Assembly: GCA_963827595.1 (NCBI GenBank)
Contig: CAWHBT010000010.1
Span: forward strand, 124,001-188,000
Direction: 5' to 3'
Length of the DNA stretch: 64,000 bases
From: DATEDA01 sp963827595
Lineage (GTDB): Bacteria > Pseudomonadota > Gammaproteobacteria > Burkholderiales > SG8-39
In this document: positions 35,316 to 46,866 of the stretch, piece after piece
How positions within the stretch are numbered: position 1 is the stretch's first letter
How the letters are laid out: every line of letters starts with the position of its first letter
Position numbers and translations under genes: made by a program
The notes under the pieces: generated by a model
The model's database searches: none
Told to the model about the DNA's origin: nothing
What the model saw: only the letters and a program-made list of their open reading frames with translations

Positions 35316-36287
35316 ATGAAGCGATTCGCTTTCGCGTGCGTGGCCGCGCTTGCGCTGACCGGCACGACCCTCGCCCAGGACCCCGCCGCCGGCTATCCGG
35401 CGAAGGCGATCCGCATCATCGTGCCGTTCCCGCCCGGCGGCAGCGCCGACCTGATGCCGCGCGCGGTCAGCGACAAGCTCGCCGCAAGATGGGGCCAGCC
35501 GGTGGTGGTCGAGAACCGTCCGGGCGCAGCCGGAAACATCGGCGCGGAGCTGGTGTACAAGGCCGAGCCCGACGGCTACACGCTGCTCTCCGCGCCGCCG
35601 CCGCCGCTCGTCATCAACCCGAGCCTGTATCCCAAGCTCGCGTTCGACCCGTCGCAGTTCGTGCCGGTGACGATCATCGGCTCGATTCCGAACGTGATGC
35701 TCGTGCACCCCAAGGTGACGGTCGCGACCGTGCCGGAGTTCATCGCGCTCGCCCGCGCCAATCCCGACCGGTTCAACTACGCGTCCCAGGGGAGCGGCAC
35801 CACGTCGCATCTCGCCGCCGAGATGTTCAAGTCGATGGCGGGCGGGCTCCAGATCACTCACGTTCCGTACAAGGGCTCGGCCCCCGCGCTCGTCGATCTG
35901 CTCGGCGGCCAGGTGGACCTCATGTTCGACAATCTCGGCGTGTCGCTGCCGCACGTGCGCAGCGGCAAGCTCAAGGCACTCGCCGTCGGCAGCGAGCGGC
36001 GTTTCGCGGGGCTCCCCGACGTGCCGGCGATGGCGGAGGTCCTGCCGGGGTTCGTGTCCATCGCCTGGTTCGGCGTGGTTGCGCCACCGAAGACTTCTCC
36101 CGCGATCGCCGAGAAGCTCGCCGCGGCGATCGCCGAAGCACTGAAGCTTCCCGACGTGGCCAAGCGCCTGTCCGACTTGTCGGCCGTGCCGATGGGCAGC
36201 ACACCCGCGGAGATGGCGGCGTTCATGAAGCAGGAGACCGAGCGCTACCGGGGCATCATCCGCGCGGCGGGCGTGAAGGTCGATTAG
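35316..36287 (+). CDS. Second Bug-family solute-binding protein
   Basis: This 323-residue protein has a signal peptide (about 1-20, ending TTLAQ) and then GYPAKAIRIIVPFPPGGSADLMPR, VVVENRPGAAGNIGAELVY, GTTSHLAAEMFKSMAG and HVPYKGSAPALVDLLGGQ, all typical of Bug proteins. It starts 25 bases after the LysR gene on the same strand, so it is likely co-transcribed with it. It is clearly different from the Bug protein at 33204, so the locus may see two related carboxylates. No TctAB. Its stop shares four bases with the end of glnE. Confidence 0.93.
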   Translation: MKRFAFACVAALALTGTTLAQDPAAGYPAKAIRIIVPFPPGGSADLMPRAVSDKLAARWGQPVVVENRPGAAGNIGAELVYKAEPDGYTLLSAPPPPLVINPSLYPKLAFDPSQFVPVTIIGSIPNVMLVHPKVTVATVPEFIALARANPDRFNYASQGSGTTSHLAAEMFKSMAGGLQITHVPYKGSAPALVDLLGGQVDLMFDNLGVSLPHVRSGKLKALAVGSERRFAGLPDVPAMAEVLPGFVSIAWFGVVAPPKTSPAIAEKLAAAIAEALKLPDVAKRLSDLSAVPMGSTPAEMAAFMKQETERYRGIIRAAGVKVD

Positions 36288-38978
36288 TCTCCGCCGAACA
36301 CCGCGCGCCACAGCGCACGGGTCGCCGCGATGTGCGGCGCGACCGCCGCGGGCTCGACGCGCGCGAACTCGGCGCCGTTCAGCCGCAACGCGTGCTGCAG
36401 GCGCCGGTACTCGCGGTAGGCGTCAGCCGCGGCCTGCGCCAGCTCGCGCGGGATCAGCCCGAGCGCGCCGGCCATCTGCAGCAGCGCGATGTTCCCCAGG
36501 TTCCCGGTGAGCTCGTAGTGCGAGCGCGAGCGCGCGAGCACCAGGTGCTGGACGATGAACTCGATGTCGACCATGCCGCCGCGGTCGTGCTTCAGGTCGA
36601 AGAGCCCGGAGCGGTTCGGGTGGCCGTCGAGCATCCGCTGGCGCATCGCGAGCACCTCGGTGGCGAGCTTGACCGGATCGCGCTCGGCCTGCAGCACGTC
36701 GCGGCGGAACGCCTCGAACACCGCGCCGATGGCCGCGTCGCCGGCGCAGAACCGCGCGCGCGTGAGCGCCTGGTGCTCCCACACCCACGCCGACTCGAGC
36801 TGGTAGCGGCGGAACGCCGACAGCGAGGAGACGAGCAGCCCCGACTGGCCGCTCGGGCGCAGCGCGAGGTCGGTCTCGAAGAGCACGCCCGCCGGCGTAC
36901 GGCTCGAGAGCCACGAGCTCGCCCGCTGTCCGAGCCGCGCGTAGTTCTCGTCCGCAGCCTCGTGCGGGTCGTCGTACAGGAACACGAGGTCGAGGTCCGA
37001 GGCATACCCGAGCTCCTTTCCGCCGAGCTTCCCGTAGCCGATGATCGCGAACCGCGGCGTCTCGGTGTGGCGCGTGCGCACGAGCCGCCAGCACGTCTCC
37101 AGCGTCACCTGGAGCACGAGATCGGCCGCGAGCGAGAGATGGTCCGCGAGCCGCTCGACGGTGAGCAGCCCGGCGAGGTCCTGGGTGAGCAGGCGAAAGA
37201 CGAGGGCGTGATGATGCTCGCGCATCAGGTCCATCTGCCGCTCGACGTCACCGTCGTGCGCCGCCATGTCGCGGCGGAGCGCGAGGGTGAATCCGCTCCA
37301 GTCGGGCGGCTCGGCGAGCACGCGCGGATCGAGGAGCTCGTCGAGCAGGATCGGGTGCCGGGTGAGGTATTCCGCCGCCCAGCTGGAGCTGGCGAGGATC
37401 TCGGCGACCTTCGCGAGCGCCTGGGGCGCCTCGAGGAGCAGCGCGAGATACGCTGCGCGGCGGCTGATGGCGTCGACGAAATCCAGGCAGCGCGCCAGCG
37501 CCACGTGCGGCGTGGCCGGCCACCGCGCGCACACTTCGATCAGTCGCGGGACGAGCTGGTCCACCCGATCGCGGCTCGCCGCGGGCAGCTGGAGGTAGCG
37601 GCTGCCGGCGCGGAACGCGCGCAGCCGCGCGAGCGTCTCGCGCGCCTCGGCGTAGCCCAGGGCTTCGAGGCTGCGCACCGCCGCGGCATCCTCGAGCGTT
37701 CCGAGCCAGATGGGCGCGGCCGCGCTCTCGCTCCCGGTCGCGGCCGCCGCGAACACGCCCTCGAAGTGGCGCGTCACCGCCGCGCGGTGAGCGCCTAGCG
37801 CGGCGTCGAACTGCGCCCACTCGGCGTAGCCCATGGCCGCGGCGATCAGCCGGCGATCCTCCGCGGCCGACCGGCAGCCGGTGGGTCTGCTGGTCCTCGA
37901 GGTACTGCAGCCGGTGCTCGAGCCGGCGCAGGAAAACATACGCCGCCGCCAGCTCCTCGACCGCCGCGGCGGCGAGCTGGCGTTTCACGGCGAGCGTCCG
38001 GAGCACCTCCAGCGTCGCGCGCGCCCGCAGCTCGGGGTCGCGCCCCCCGCGAATCAGCTGGAACGCCTGCGCGATGAACTCGATCTCGCGGATGCCCCCG
38101 GCGCCGAGCTTGATGTCGTCGGCGAGGTCGCGGCGCGCCACCTCCTGGCGGATCTGCGCGTGCAGCTGCCGGACCGCCTCGATCGTGCCGTAGTCGAGAT
38201 ACTTCCGGAACACGAACGGCCGGACGATCTTTCCGAGCTCCTCGGCCAGGCCCGCCTCGCCGCCGGCGACGACGCGCGCCTTGATCCACGCGTAGCGTTC
38301 CCACTCGCGCCCATGCGCGAGGAAGTACTGCTCGAGCGCGTCGAAGCTCGTCGCGAGCGGCCCGGCGTCGCCCCACGGCCGCAGCCGCATGTCGACCCGG
38401 AAGACCTGCCCGTCAGGGGTCGCGTCGGCGAGGAGGCGGATCACGCGCTGCCCGAGCCGCACGAAGAACTCGTGATGCGAGAGCGGCCGCGGACCGGCGG
38501 TCTCGCCTTCCTCCGGATACACGAACACGAGGTCGATGTCGGAGGAGACGTTGAGCTCGCGCCCGCCGAGCTTGCCCATCCCGACGACCAGGAGGTCGCC
38601 GGCGGGCGCGCCGTGGGCCGCCTCGAGCGTGGCGCGCGCGCGGGCGTGGGCGGCGGCGAGCGCAACCTCGGCGAGGTCGCTCATCGTCGCCACGACCTCG
38701 GCGAGCGGCGCGAGCCCGGCGAGGTCGCGGACGGCGACGCGCAGGAGCACCCGCGCCCGCAGCTCCCGGAGCGCCGCCGCGAGGCGCGCATCGTCCGCGA
38801 GGTCGCGCCCGGCGAGGAACTCGCGCATGTCCGCGGCGCTCCAGGGTTCCACGGCCGCCTGATCGAGCTCGCCCGCCAGCGCGGGCCGCGCCTCCAGGAG
38901 CCGGCGGGCGAACCGCGAGTAGGCGAGCGCGGCGCGCGGCGCGAGCGCGGGCCGGGGAGGTTCTGCGGAGCCGGTCAC
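36284..38978 (-). pseudogene. glnE: Glutamine synthetase adenylyltransferase, one +1 frameshift
   Basis: GlnE adenylylates and deadenylylates glutamine synthetase under PII control. Both nucleotidyltransferase domains are readable: GMGKLGGRELNVSSDIDLVF in the N-terminal half and GYGKLGGKELGYASDLDLVF in the C-terminal half. The frame breaks at about 37867, within QQTHRLP-[shift]-AAEDRRLIAAAMGYAEW; deleting one base restores an 897-residue protein, the normal size. I chose the GTG at 38978 because it gives the family N-terminus (an ATG at 39077 is in frame). It is divergent from yhdP. The nitrogen theme fits the urease operon. Confidence 0.88.
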
Positions 38979-39116
38979 GGCCAGGGACGGGAGACGGGAC
39001 GGGGGAGGGGGCGGCTGCAGTACAATCGGTCGTCGGATTCGCGCGCCGCGCGTTCCTGTTCGTGGGGGCTCGCGCATGATTCTAGCTTGGGTGTCGCCGC
39101 GCCCCGACGGCAATCG

Positions 39117-42100
39117 ATGATTCCACCCCACGCGGCGTCCGACTCCTCCCCCCTCCCCGCGGCTGCCGTCGAGGCCCAACTCGCGCCGAACGAGCGCCGC
39201 TGGCTGCACGGGCTGCGCTGGGCCGGCTGGGCGCTCGTCACGATCTATTTCCTCGCCGTGGGCGGGATGCTCGCGCTCCGGTTCTGGGTGCTGCCCGGCG
39301 TGGCGGCCTACAAAGCCGAGATCGCTGCCGCCGTCTCGCGCGCGGTCGGGGCGCGGGTCGAGCTCGGCGGCGTCGAGGCGGAGTGGTTCGGCCTGCGTCC
39401 GCGGCTCGAGCTGACCGAGGTCAGGATCTTCGACCGCCGCGGCGACGAGGCGCTCGCGCTCCCGTACGTGGGCGTGACCATCGCGTGGCGCTCGCTCGTC
39501 GCCGGCGAGCTCCGCTTCCGCACGGTCGTGCTCGACCGTCCCGACCTCAGCATTCGCCGCGACCCGCAGGGACGTCTCTTCGTCGCCGGGCTCGAGCTCC
39601 CGTCGGGCGGCGACCCGGACGGCAGCGCCGCCGACTGGCTCCTGAAGCAGGGCGAGATCGTGATCCGCGACGGCACGGTCGAGTGGTCGGACGAGCAGCG
39701 GCGCGCGGTCCCGATCCGGCTCGAGCGCGTCGACTTCGTGCTGCAGAACGAGGGCCGGCGCCACAAGTTCGCCTTTCGCGCCGCACCGCCGTCGGAGCTC
39801 GCGTCGGCGATCGATCTCCGCGGCGACCTGGTCGGCCGGACCCTCACCGAGCTGCGGGAGTGGAACGGGCGGGTCTACGCCGGGTTCGATTACATCGACC
39901 TCGCGGCGTGGCAGACCTGGGTGGACTACCCGTTCCAGGTCGACGGCGGTCGCGGCGCCCTCAGGCTGTGGGTCGGCTTCGCCAATCAGCGGCTCACCGA
40001 GCTCTCGGCCGACCTCGCGCTCGCCGACGTCGCCACGCGCCTTGCGCCCGAGCTGCCGCTGCTCGAGCTCGCTTCGGTGCTCGGGCAGTTCGGCGCGAAG
40101 AAGGTGACGCGCTTCGAGCTGATCGACCTCGACGGCGAGCCGGACGTCGCCTACGAGGCGTTCGCGCGCCAGCTCGCGCTGGCGCTGCAGGGCGGCGCGA
40201 CGCTACCGCCGGCCGACTTCACCGCGCGCTGGGAGCCCGCCCAGGGCCGCCGGCCCGCGCGCGGGGAGATCGTCGCGCCGCGGCTGGAGCTCACGCCGCT
40301 CGCGCTCGTCGGCAAGTACCTGCCGTTGCCGGAGCAGGCGCGCGAGGCGCTGGTGGCGGCGGCGCCCGAAGGCCGGCTCTCCGACGTGAGCTTCGCGTGG
40401 ACCGGCGAGGTCTCGAAGCCGGCAACGTTCGCCGCGCGCGGGAAGTTCGCCGATCTCGGGATGCACCCCTACCGGCAGGCACCCGGCTTCAGCAGGCTTG
40501 CGGGTGGGTTCGAAGCGAACGACCGCGGGGGAACCGTTACGGTCGCGGCGAACGGCGTGACGATCGACTACCCGGGGATCTTCTCCGAGCCCACGTTCGC
40601 CTTCGACGCGGTCGGCGCGCGCGTCAGCTGGAGCTTCCCGCAAGGCAACCTCCAGGTGCGGCTGGAGGAGGTCACGCTGTCGAGTCCCGACCTTGCCGGG
40701 AGCCTCTCCGGCACCTACCGGACGGGCAGCAAGGGCGTGCGAGGCATCGACATCACGGCGCGGCTCACGCGCGCGGAAGGACGGCACGTCTACCGGTACA
40801 TCCCTGCGCTCCCGTCCAGAGTGGTGGACTGGCTGCGCGAGGGCATCCAGTCCGGGGACGTCGGCGAGACGCGCGTTCGCCTGCGCGGCGACCTCGACGA
40901 CTTCCCGTTCCGGGACGCGACCAAGGGCGAGTTCAGGATCAGCGGCCGCGTGACCGGCGGCACGCTGCAGTACGCCGACGGCTGGCCCAAGCTCACGAAC
41001 ATCACCGCTGACCTCGTGTTCGACGGCCCGCGGCTGAAGATCTCGAGCCCGCGGGCGAACGCGCTCGGCACGCAGATTTCGGACGCCGTGGTCACGCTGC
41101 CCGACCTCTACGGCGATCACACCGACGTGCTCGTCAGCGGCGAGGCACAGGGGCCGACCGGGGAGTTCCTGAAGTTCATCGCCCAGAGCCCGGTGAGTGA
41201 GGTTCTCGACGGGCTCACCGACGGCTGGACCGCAGAGGGGCGCGGTCGCCTCAACCTGAACCTCGAGCTGCCGCTCGAGCACATGGAGCGGGCGAAGGTC
41301 GCGGGCACCTTCCAGTTCGCAGCCAACGGGCTGCAGATGGGGTCCGGCCAGCCGCCGCTCACCCAGCTGACCGGCCGCGTGGACTTCACCGAGTCAGGGG
41401 TCTCCGCCCGCAATCTCACGGCGGTCACTCTCGGCGGCAGCATCAGCGCCCAGCTCACGACCCGCGACGGCGCGGTCACGGCGGTCGTGCAGGGGAACGC
41501 CGATGCGGCGCAGCTCACGCGGAGCGTCGGGCTGCCGATCGCCGACCGGGTCCGCGGGCTGATGCCGTTCAAGTACACCACGTCGAGCTCGCGCCAGCGC
41601 CCCTCGTCGAGCACGTTCGAGTCGTCGCTCGTCGGCGTCGCGGTCGACCTGCCGCCGCCGTTCGGCAAGGCGGCCGCCGACAGCATGCCGCTGCGGGTCG
41701 AAAGCTCACCGCTCGCCGCGAAGGCGGCGGGCGGCGGCCACCGCGAGGAGCTTGCCGTGTCGGCCGGCAGCCTCTTGAGCGCGAAGGCGGAGCTCTGGCG
41801 GGAAGGGGAGCACACCGTCATCGAGCGGGGGGGCGTAGCGATCGGCGGCGTCCCCCTGAAGCTGCCCGATCGGCCGGGCGTACTGGTCGCGGGCAAGCTC
41901 GAGGCGCTCGACCTCGACCGGCTGCTGCCGCTGGTGACGAGCGCCGCCGAGCGCACCGGCGGCGCGGAGCTCAGCGTCAACGCGCTCGATTTCGAGGCCG
42001 GAACGCTCGTCGTCAACCGTCGGCAGTTCCACGACGTCAAGGTGCACGCCCAGTTCGACGGCCGGCGGACCTGGCGGGCGGACGTCAGCGCGCGCGAGCT

Positions 42101-43098
42101 CGCAGGCGAGCTCGCGTGGCGACCCGAAGGCCAGGGCGCGCTGGCGGCGCGGCTCAAGTACCTGATCCATCCCCAGGCACTGCCGGGCGCGACACCCGGC
42201 GACGAGACGGTCAAGCGATCTGCCGGCGCTGCGGATCATCGCCGACAGCTACACGTACAACGGCCACGAGCTCGGACGGCTCGAGGTGCGCGCGGTGAAC
42301 GAGCCGGCCGGCTGGCGGCTTCACCAACTCGAGCTCGTCGCACCCGACGGCGCCTTGAGTGCGAGCGGACTGTGGCAGCCCCCCCGCCTGGGCGCCGAGC
42401 GGACCGAGCTCGACGTCAAGGTGGACGTCAAGGACGTCGGGACGTATCTCGCGCGGTTCGGCCAGCCGGACGCCGTGGCGAGAGGAACGGCGACGCTCGA
42501 GGGCGCCGTGCGCTGGAGCGGACCAGTGCACCGGATCGACTACGGCTCGCTCAGCGGCCACCTCGCGCTCAAGGCGGCGAAGGGCCAGTTCATGAAGGTG
42601 GACCCTGGCGTCGGCCGGCTCCTCGGCGTGCTGTCCCTGCAGTCGCTGCCGCGGCGGATCACGCTCGACTTCCGCGACATCTTCAGCGACGGATTCGCGT
42701 TCGACTCGATCGCGGGCTCGGCGAAGATCGCCAGCGGCGTGGCGGTCACCGACGACATGGCGATGGCGGGGCCGGCGGCAAGCGTCGCGATCACGGGGCG
42801 GGCCGACCTCGCCAAGGAAACGCAGGATCTCACGGTGCGCGTCGTGCCCACCATCGGCGACAGCATCGCGGTTGCCGCCGGCGTCGTGCTCCTCAACCCG
42901 ATCATCGGTGCGGGCGCGTTGCTCGCGCAGCGGCTGCTCAAGGATCCGCTCGGACAGATGCTCGCATACGAGTACCGCATCACCGGCAGCTGGACCGAAC
43001 CGAAGGTGATCCAGGTGCGCGCGCCGAACATCCAGGACGCCGAGAGCGAGGCGGGCGGCGCGGCCGCCGGCGCGAGCGCGGGCGACGACAAGAAGTGA
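39117..43098 (+). pseudogene. YhdP family AsmA-like envelope protein, one +1 frameshift
   Basis: YhdP-like proteins have one N-terminal membrane helix (here about residues 38-60, GWALVTIYFLAVGGMLALRFW) and a very long periplasmic beta-groove of the AsmA/TamB kind, implicated in phospholipid transport to the outer membrane. Length after correction is about 1326 residues, normal. Conserved parts: VELGGVEAEWFGLRPRLEL, VVDWLREGIQSGDV, and at the C-terminus GRLLGVLSLQSLPRRITLDFRDIFSDGF. The frame shifts at about 42216 (AAGCGATCTG; one extra base) between DETVK and DLPALRIIAD. The final 290 residues lie in the second frame. Confidence 0.87.
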
Positions 43099-43120
43099 AC
43101 CCGGGCGAGTGCGGGGCGAC

Positions 43121-43927
43121 GTGAGCGAGCGGTTCAAGGTCGCGGCCCTCCAGATGGTCTCCGAGCCCTCGGTCGAGGCGAACCTCGCCGCGGCCGATGC
43201 GCTCATCGCGGACGCGACCGAGCAGGGCGCGAAGCTCGTGGTGCTGCCGGAGTGGTTCTGCTTCATGGGCCGCGGCGAGCGCGACAAGCTCGCGATCCGC
43301 GAGGCGGACGGCGACGGCCCGATCCAGGCGTTCCTCGCGCGCGTGGCGGCGAAGCGCCGCGCCTGGGTCATCGCCGGCACGGTGCCGCTCCCCGCCGACG
43401 ACCCCGCGAAGGTGCGGAACAGCTCGCTCGTGTACGACGACGCCGGCCGGCGCGTGGCGCGCTACGACAAGATCCACCTGTTCGATTTCACCGGCGACGA
43501 TGAGCGGCACAAGGAGTCCAACACGATCGAGCCCGGCGCTGCGCCGGTCGCGATCGACTCGCCGTTCGGCCGCATCGCCCTTTCGATCTGCTACGACGTG
43601 CGCTTCCCGGAGCTCTACCGCCGGCTCGCGCCGATGGACCTGATCACCGTCCCGTCCGCGTTCACCGCGACCACCGGCGCGGCGCACTGGGACGTGCTAG
43701 TCCGGGCGCGCGCAGTCGAGAACCTCGCATGGGTGATCGCCCCGGCCCAGGGCGGGCATCATCCGAACGGCCGCCGCACCCACGGCCACACGATGGTGGT
43801 CGATCCCTGGGGCAAAGTTGTCGCGAGCCTCGCCCGGGGTCCCGGGGTTGTCGTCGCCGAGATCGACCCCAGCTATCAGACCAGGGCGCGGACGAGCCTG
43901 CCGGCCCTGTCCCACCGCGTGCTCTAG
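43121..43927 (+). CDS. Nitrilase-superfamily amidase (Nit-like carbon-nitrogen hydrolase)
   Basis: This 268-residue enzyme has the catalytic triad E44 (VLPEWF), K117 (YDKIHLF) and C157 (ICYDVRFPELY). It belongs to the Nit1/Nit2-type branch, whose members repair deaminated glutathione or hydrolyse omega-amides. It lies between yhdP and tldD, a conserved betaproteobacterial order. GTG at 43121 gives the best N-terminus (ERFKVAALQMVS); a GTG at 43109 is also in frame. The enzyme is cytosolic. Confidence 0.93.
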   Translation: MSERFKVAALQMVSEPSVEANLAAADALIADATEQGAKLVVLPEWFCFMGRGERDKLAIREADGDGPIQAFLARVAAKRRAWVIAGTVPLPADDPAKVRNSSLVYDDAGRRVARYDKIHLFDFTGDDERHKESNTIEPGAAPVAIDSPFGRIALSICYDVRFPELYRRLAPMDLITVPSAFTATTGAAHWDVLVRARAVENLAWVIAPAQGGHHPNGRRTHGHTMVVDPWGKVVASLARGPGVVVAEIDPSYQTRARTSLPALSHRVL

Positions 43928-43948
43928 GTTTCCCCCGAGGCGTAGCCC

Positions 43949-45394
43949 ATGAAAACCCAGGACCAGCTGCTCCGGACCGCTGCCGACACGCTGCTCGCGC
44001 CCTATGACCTGCAGGCGCCGCAGCTCGCGCAGGTGTTCGGCGCCATCATGACGCACCGGGTCGACTACGCCGACCTCTACTTCCAGTACCTGCGCTCGGA
44101 GGGCTGGAGCCTGGAGGAGGGCATCGTCAAGTCGGGCAGCTTCAACATCGATCAGGGTGTCGGCGTGCGCGCGATCTCGGGCGAGAAGACCGCGTTCGCG
44201 TACTCGGACGAGATCAGCCTTGCGGCGCTCCGGGACGCCGCGGGGGCGACGCGGGCCATCGCCCGCAGCGGTGGCACGAAGAACGCACCGGTCACGCGCA
44301 CCGGGCAGCGCCGCGATCTCTATCAGCCGATCGACCCGCTCGGGTCGCTCGCCGACGCCGACAAGGTGAAGCTCCTCGAGCGTCTGGAGCGGCTGTGCCG
44401 CGCCCGTGACTCGCGAGTGGTGCAGGTGATGGCGAGCCTGGCGGGCGTGTACGAGGTGATCCTCGTCGCGCGCTCCGACGGTGTGCAGGCGGCCGACGTC
44501 CGGCCGCTGGTGCGGCTTTCCGTCCAGGTGATCGCCGAAAGCGGCGGCCGCCGCGAGCAGGGCTCGAGCGGCGGCGGTGCGCGGCTCGACTACGCATACT
44601 TCACCGACGCGGTGCTCGAGGACTACGCCCGGAAGGCCGTCGATCTCGCGGTGCTCAACCTCGAGTCGCGGCCGACGCCCGCGGGGACGATGACGGTCGT
44701 GGTCGGGCCGGGCTGGCCGGGAGTGCTACTGCACGAAGCGGTGGGGCACGGGCTCGAGGGCGACTTCAACCGCAAGGGCTCGTCGGCGTTCTCGGGCCGG
44801 ATGGGCGAGCGCGTGGCCGCGCCGGGCGTGACCGTCGTCGACGACGGGACGCTGCCGTCGCGGCGCGGGTCGCTCAACGTCGACGACGAGGGCAACCCGA
44901 CGAACTGCACGACGCTGATCGAGAACGGCGTGCTGCGCGGCTACATCCAGGACAGCCTCAACGCGCGGCTGATGAAGATGCCGCTCACGGGCAACGGCCG
45001 CCGCGAGTCGTACGCGCACGTCGTCATGCCGCGGATGACCAACACCTACATGCTCGCCGGCCGCCACGACCCCGGGGAGATCATCGCCTCCGTCGACCGC
45101 GGCATCTACGCCGTCAACTTCGGCGGCGGGCAGGTCGACATCACCAGCGGCAAGTTCGTGTTCTCGATGTCCGAGGCGTACATGATCGAGAACGGCAAGC
45201 CGACCTATCCGCTCAAGGGCGCGACGCTCATCGGCAACGGCCCCGATGCGCTCACCCGCGTGGCGATGATCGGCTCCGATCTCCAGCTCGACACGGGGGT
45301 CGGCACGTGCGGGAAGGACGGCCAGTCGGTGCCGGTCGGCGTCGGGCAGCCGACGCTGCGCATCGACGGCCTGACCGTCGGCGGGACGGCGTAG
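43949..45394 (+). CDS. tldD: Metalloprotease TldD
   Basis: This 481-residue protein is TldD, the active partner of the TldD/TldE (PmbA) protease that degrades unfolded peptides and processes microcins and other modified peptides. The zinc motif is in LLHEAVGHGLEGDF (HExxxH). FAYSDEISLAAL, RRGSLNVDDEGNPT and YIQDSLNARLM are also conserved. ATG at 43949, with GAGG upstream. The partner PmbA is not in this window. It is normal in length. Confidence 0.96.
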   Translation: MKTQDQLLRTAADTLLAPYDLQAPQLAQVFGAIMTHRVDYADLYFQYLRSEGWSLEEGIVKSGSFNIDQGVGVRAISGEKTAFAYSDEISLAALRDAAGATRAIARSGGTKNAPVTRTGQRRDLYQPIDPLGSLADADKVKLLERLERLCRARDSRVVQVMASLAGVYEVILVARSDGVQAADVRPLVRLSVQVIAESGGRREQGSSGGGARLDYAYFTDAVLEDYARKAVDLAVLNLESRPTPAGTMTVVVGPGWPGVLLHEAVGHGLEGDFNRKGSSAFSGRMGERVAAPGVTVVDDGTLPSRRGSLNVDDEGNPTNCTTLIENGVLRGYIQDSLNARLMKMPLTGNGRRESYAHVVMPRMTNTYMLAGRHDPGEIIASVDRGIYAVNFGGGQVDITSGKFVFSMSEAYMIENGKPTYPLKGATLIGNGPDALTRVAMIGSDLQLDTGVGTCGKDGQSVPVGVGQPTLRIDGLTVGGTA

Positions 45395-45524
45395 CCCGCG
45401 TCCACCGCGGGCGGCGCGATAATTCACAAGCTTTGACAGTCGCGGAACTCGCCGCGCGGTAGAACCTCGGAGAAGAAAACGGCCGCCCGCGATCGGGCGC
45501 ATTCATCTTCAAGGAGGCGGTGCC

Positions 45525-46727
45525 ATGCGAGCGCGGACGTGGGCGGCAGCTGTCGTCGGCGTCGCCGCCGCGCTCTCGAGCCCCTACCTCGCGTTCGCGC
45601 AGCACGAAGCACCGGTCTGCGCGAATCCGCCTCCGCTTCTGGCCTACGACGGCATCATGCGGGACGCGAAGGTCGCCCTGGCCGTGCGCCGCGTCGCTGC
45701 CGCCGCCGCGGACGATCGGCGGCAGAGCGGACTCGCGAGCCTCGCGATCGCCATCGTCCACGCTCAGACCCTGCTGCTTGCCGCCGGCTTCGGCTGCGCC
45801 AACCTCGAGCGCGGGATCCCGGCCACGCCGGACACCGGCTACCGCGTGGGCTCGGTCACCAAGGTGTTCGAGGCGACGGCGCTGATGCAGCTGCGCGACG
45901 CGGGGCGACTGCGGCTCGACGAAGCCGTCGACCGCACCGTCCCCGAGGCCTGGTATCCGGCCCCGAACGGCACGCGGGTCTCGCCGACCTGGCGCCAGCT
46001 CGCCTCGCACACCGCCGGGCTGGAGCGCAACGTGCGGCCGAACCTCGGCACGGTGCCGGACCTCTTCCGTTTTCTCGAGCACCGGACGGCGGCAGCCGAG
46101 CCGGGCAAGGTCTACGCCTACTCCAACCTGGGGTTCGTCCTGCTCGGACAGGCGGCCGCGCTGGTCGCGGGCGAGCGGTATCACGACTACGTGCAGCGGC
46201 ACATCTTCGCGCCCCTCGAGATGACCAGCAGCACCTACGACCCCGGGTCGGTGGCGCCCGAGCGACTCGCGATCGGCTATCTCCGGGTCGACCCGGCCGA
46301 GGACGGCTGGTCGGGCTATCGCGCCGGCTACCGGGACCCGTTCCCGCCGTCGGGCACGATTCTCTCGACGGTCAGCGACCTGAGCCGGTTCCTCATGCTC
46401 CAGTTCCGCGTCGGGCCGGCGGGCGGCGCGCAGATCCTCGACTCCCGGACGGTGCGCGAGATGTGGCGGCCGGTGGCCCCCACCGGCGCTGCCCGCGCCG
46501 CGGCCATCGGCTGGTTCGTGTCGTCGTTCGGCGACGACACGCTCGTCAGCAAGGATGGCGGCCAGCCCGGATTCACGGCGCTCGTGCAGATGATCCCGGA
46601 GCGCAAGCTCGGAGTCGTCCTGCTCGTGAACGAGTCGCCGCAGCGGGTGCACGCGAGCGGCGCGCTCGCCCGGGTCTCGCGGCTCGTCGTCGACGAGCTC
46701 CTGCCGGCCGTCCCCCGCCGGCCGTAG
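45525..46727 (+). CDS. Exported serine hydrolase (beta-lactamase/class C PBP-like)
   Basis: This 400-residue protein has a signal peptide (about 1-26, ending LAFAQ). The active-site Ser is S110 in SVTK113, and the second motif is Y199-S-N201. SKDGGQPGF occupies the place of the third (KTG-like) motif. The fold is AmpC/AmpH-like. It could be a peptidoglycan hydrolase, esterase or D-aminopeptidase; resistance cannot be inferred. AAGGAGGCGG precedes the ATG. A TTGACA hexamer (45433-45438) upstream is a possible -35 box. Confidence 0.88.
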   Translation: MRARTWAAAVVGVAAALSSPYLAFAQHEAPVCANPPPLLAYDGIMRDAKVALAVRRVAAAAADDRRQSGLASLAIAIVHAQTLLLAAGFGCANLERGIPATPDTGYRVGSVTKVFEATALMQLRDAGRLRLDEAVDRTVPEAWYPAPNGTRVSPTWRQLASHTAGLERNVRPNLGTVPDLFRFLEHRTAAAEPGKVYAYSNLGFVLLGQAAALVAGERYHDYVQRHIFAPLEMTSSTYDPGSVAPERLAIGYLRVDPAEDGWSGYRAGYRDPFPPSGTILSTVSDLSRFLMLQFRVGPAGGAQILDSRTVREMWRPVAPTGAARAAAIGWFVSSFGDDTLVSKDGGQPGFTALVQMIPERKLGVVLLVNESPQRVHASGALARVSRLVVDELLPAVPRRP

Positions 46728-46866
46728 GCGGCGCGGCGCGGGCTCGAGCCTGGTTGTGCGGCGCATCGCCCGCCGGGGCTACAATAGCGCGCCGCGTCGG
46801 TAGCGCGCGGGAAGGTTGGTGCGCGATCTTCCGCCGGCGTGCATCCCAATAAATGGAGGAGACACC

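Noticed and set aside
45525..46727. Beta-lactamase resistance gene
   Set aside because: The SxxK and YxN motifs are shared by many class C-like hydrolases; the third motif is not a clear KTG, so resistance cannot be claimed.
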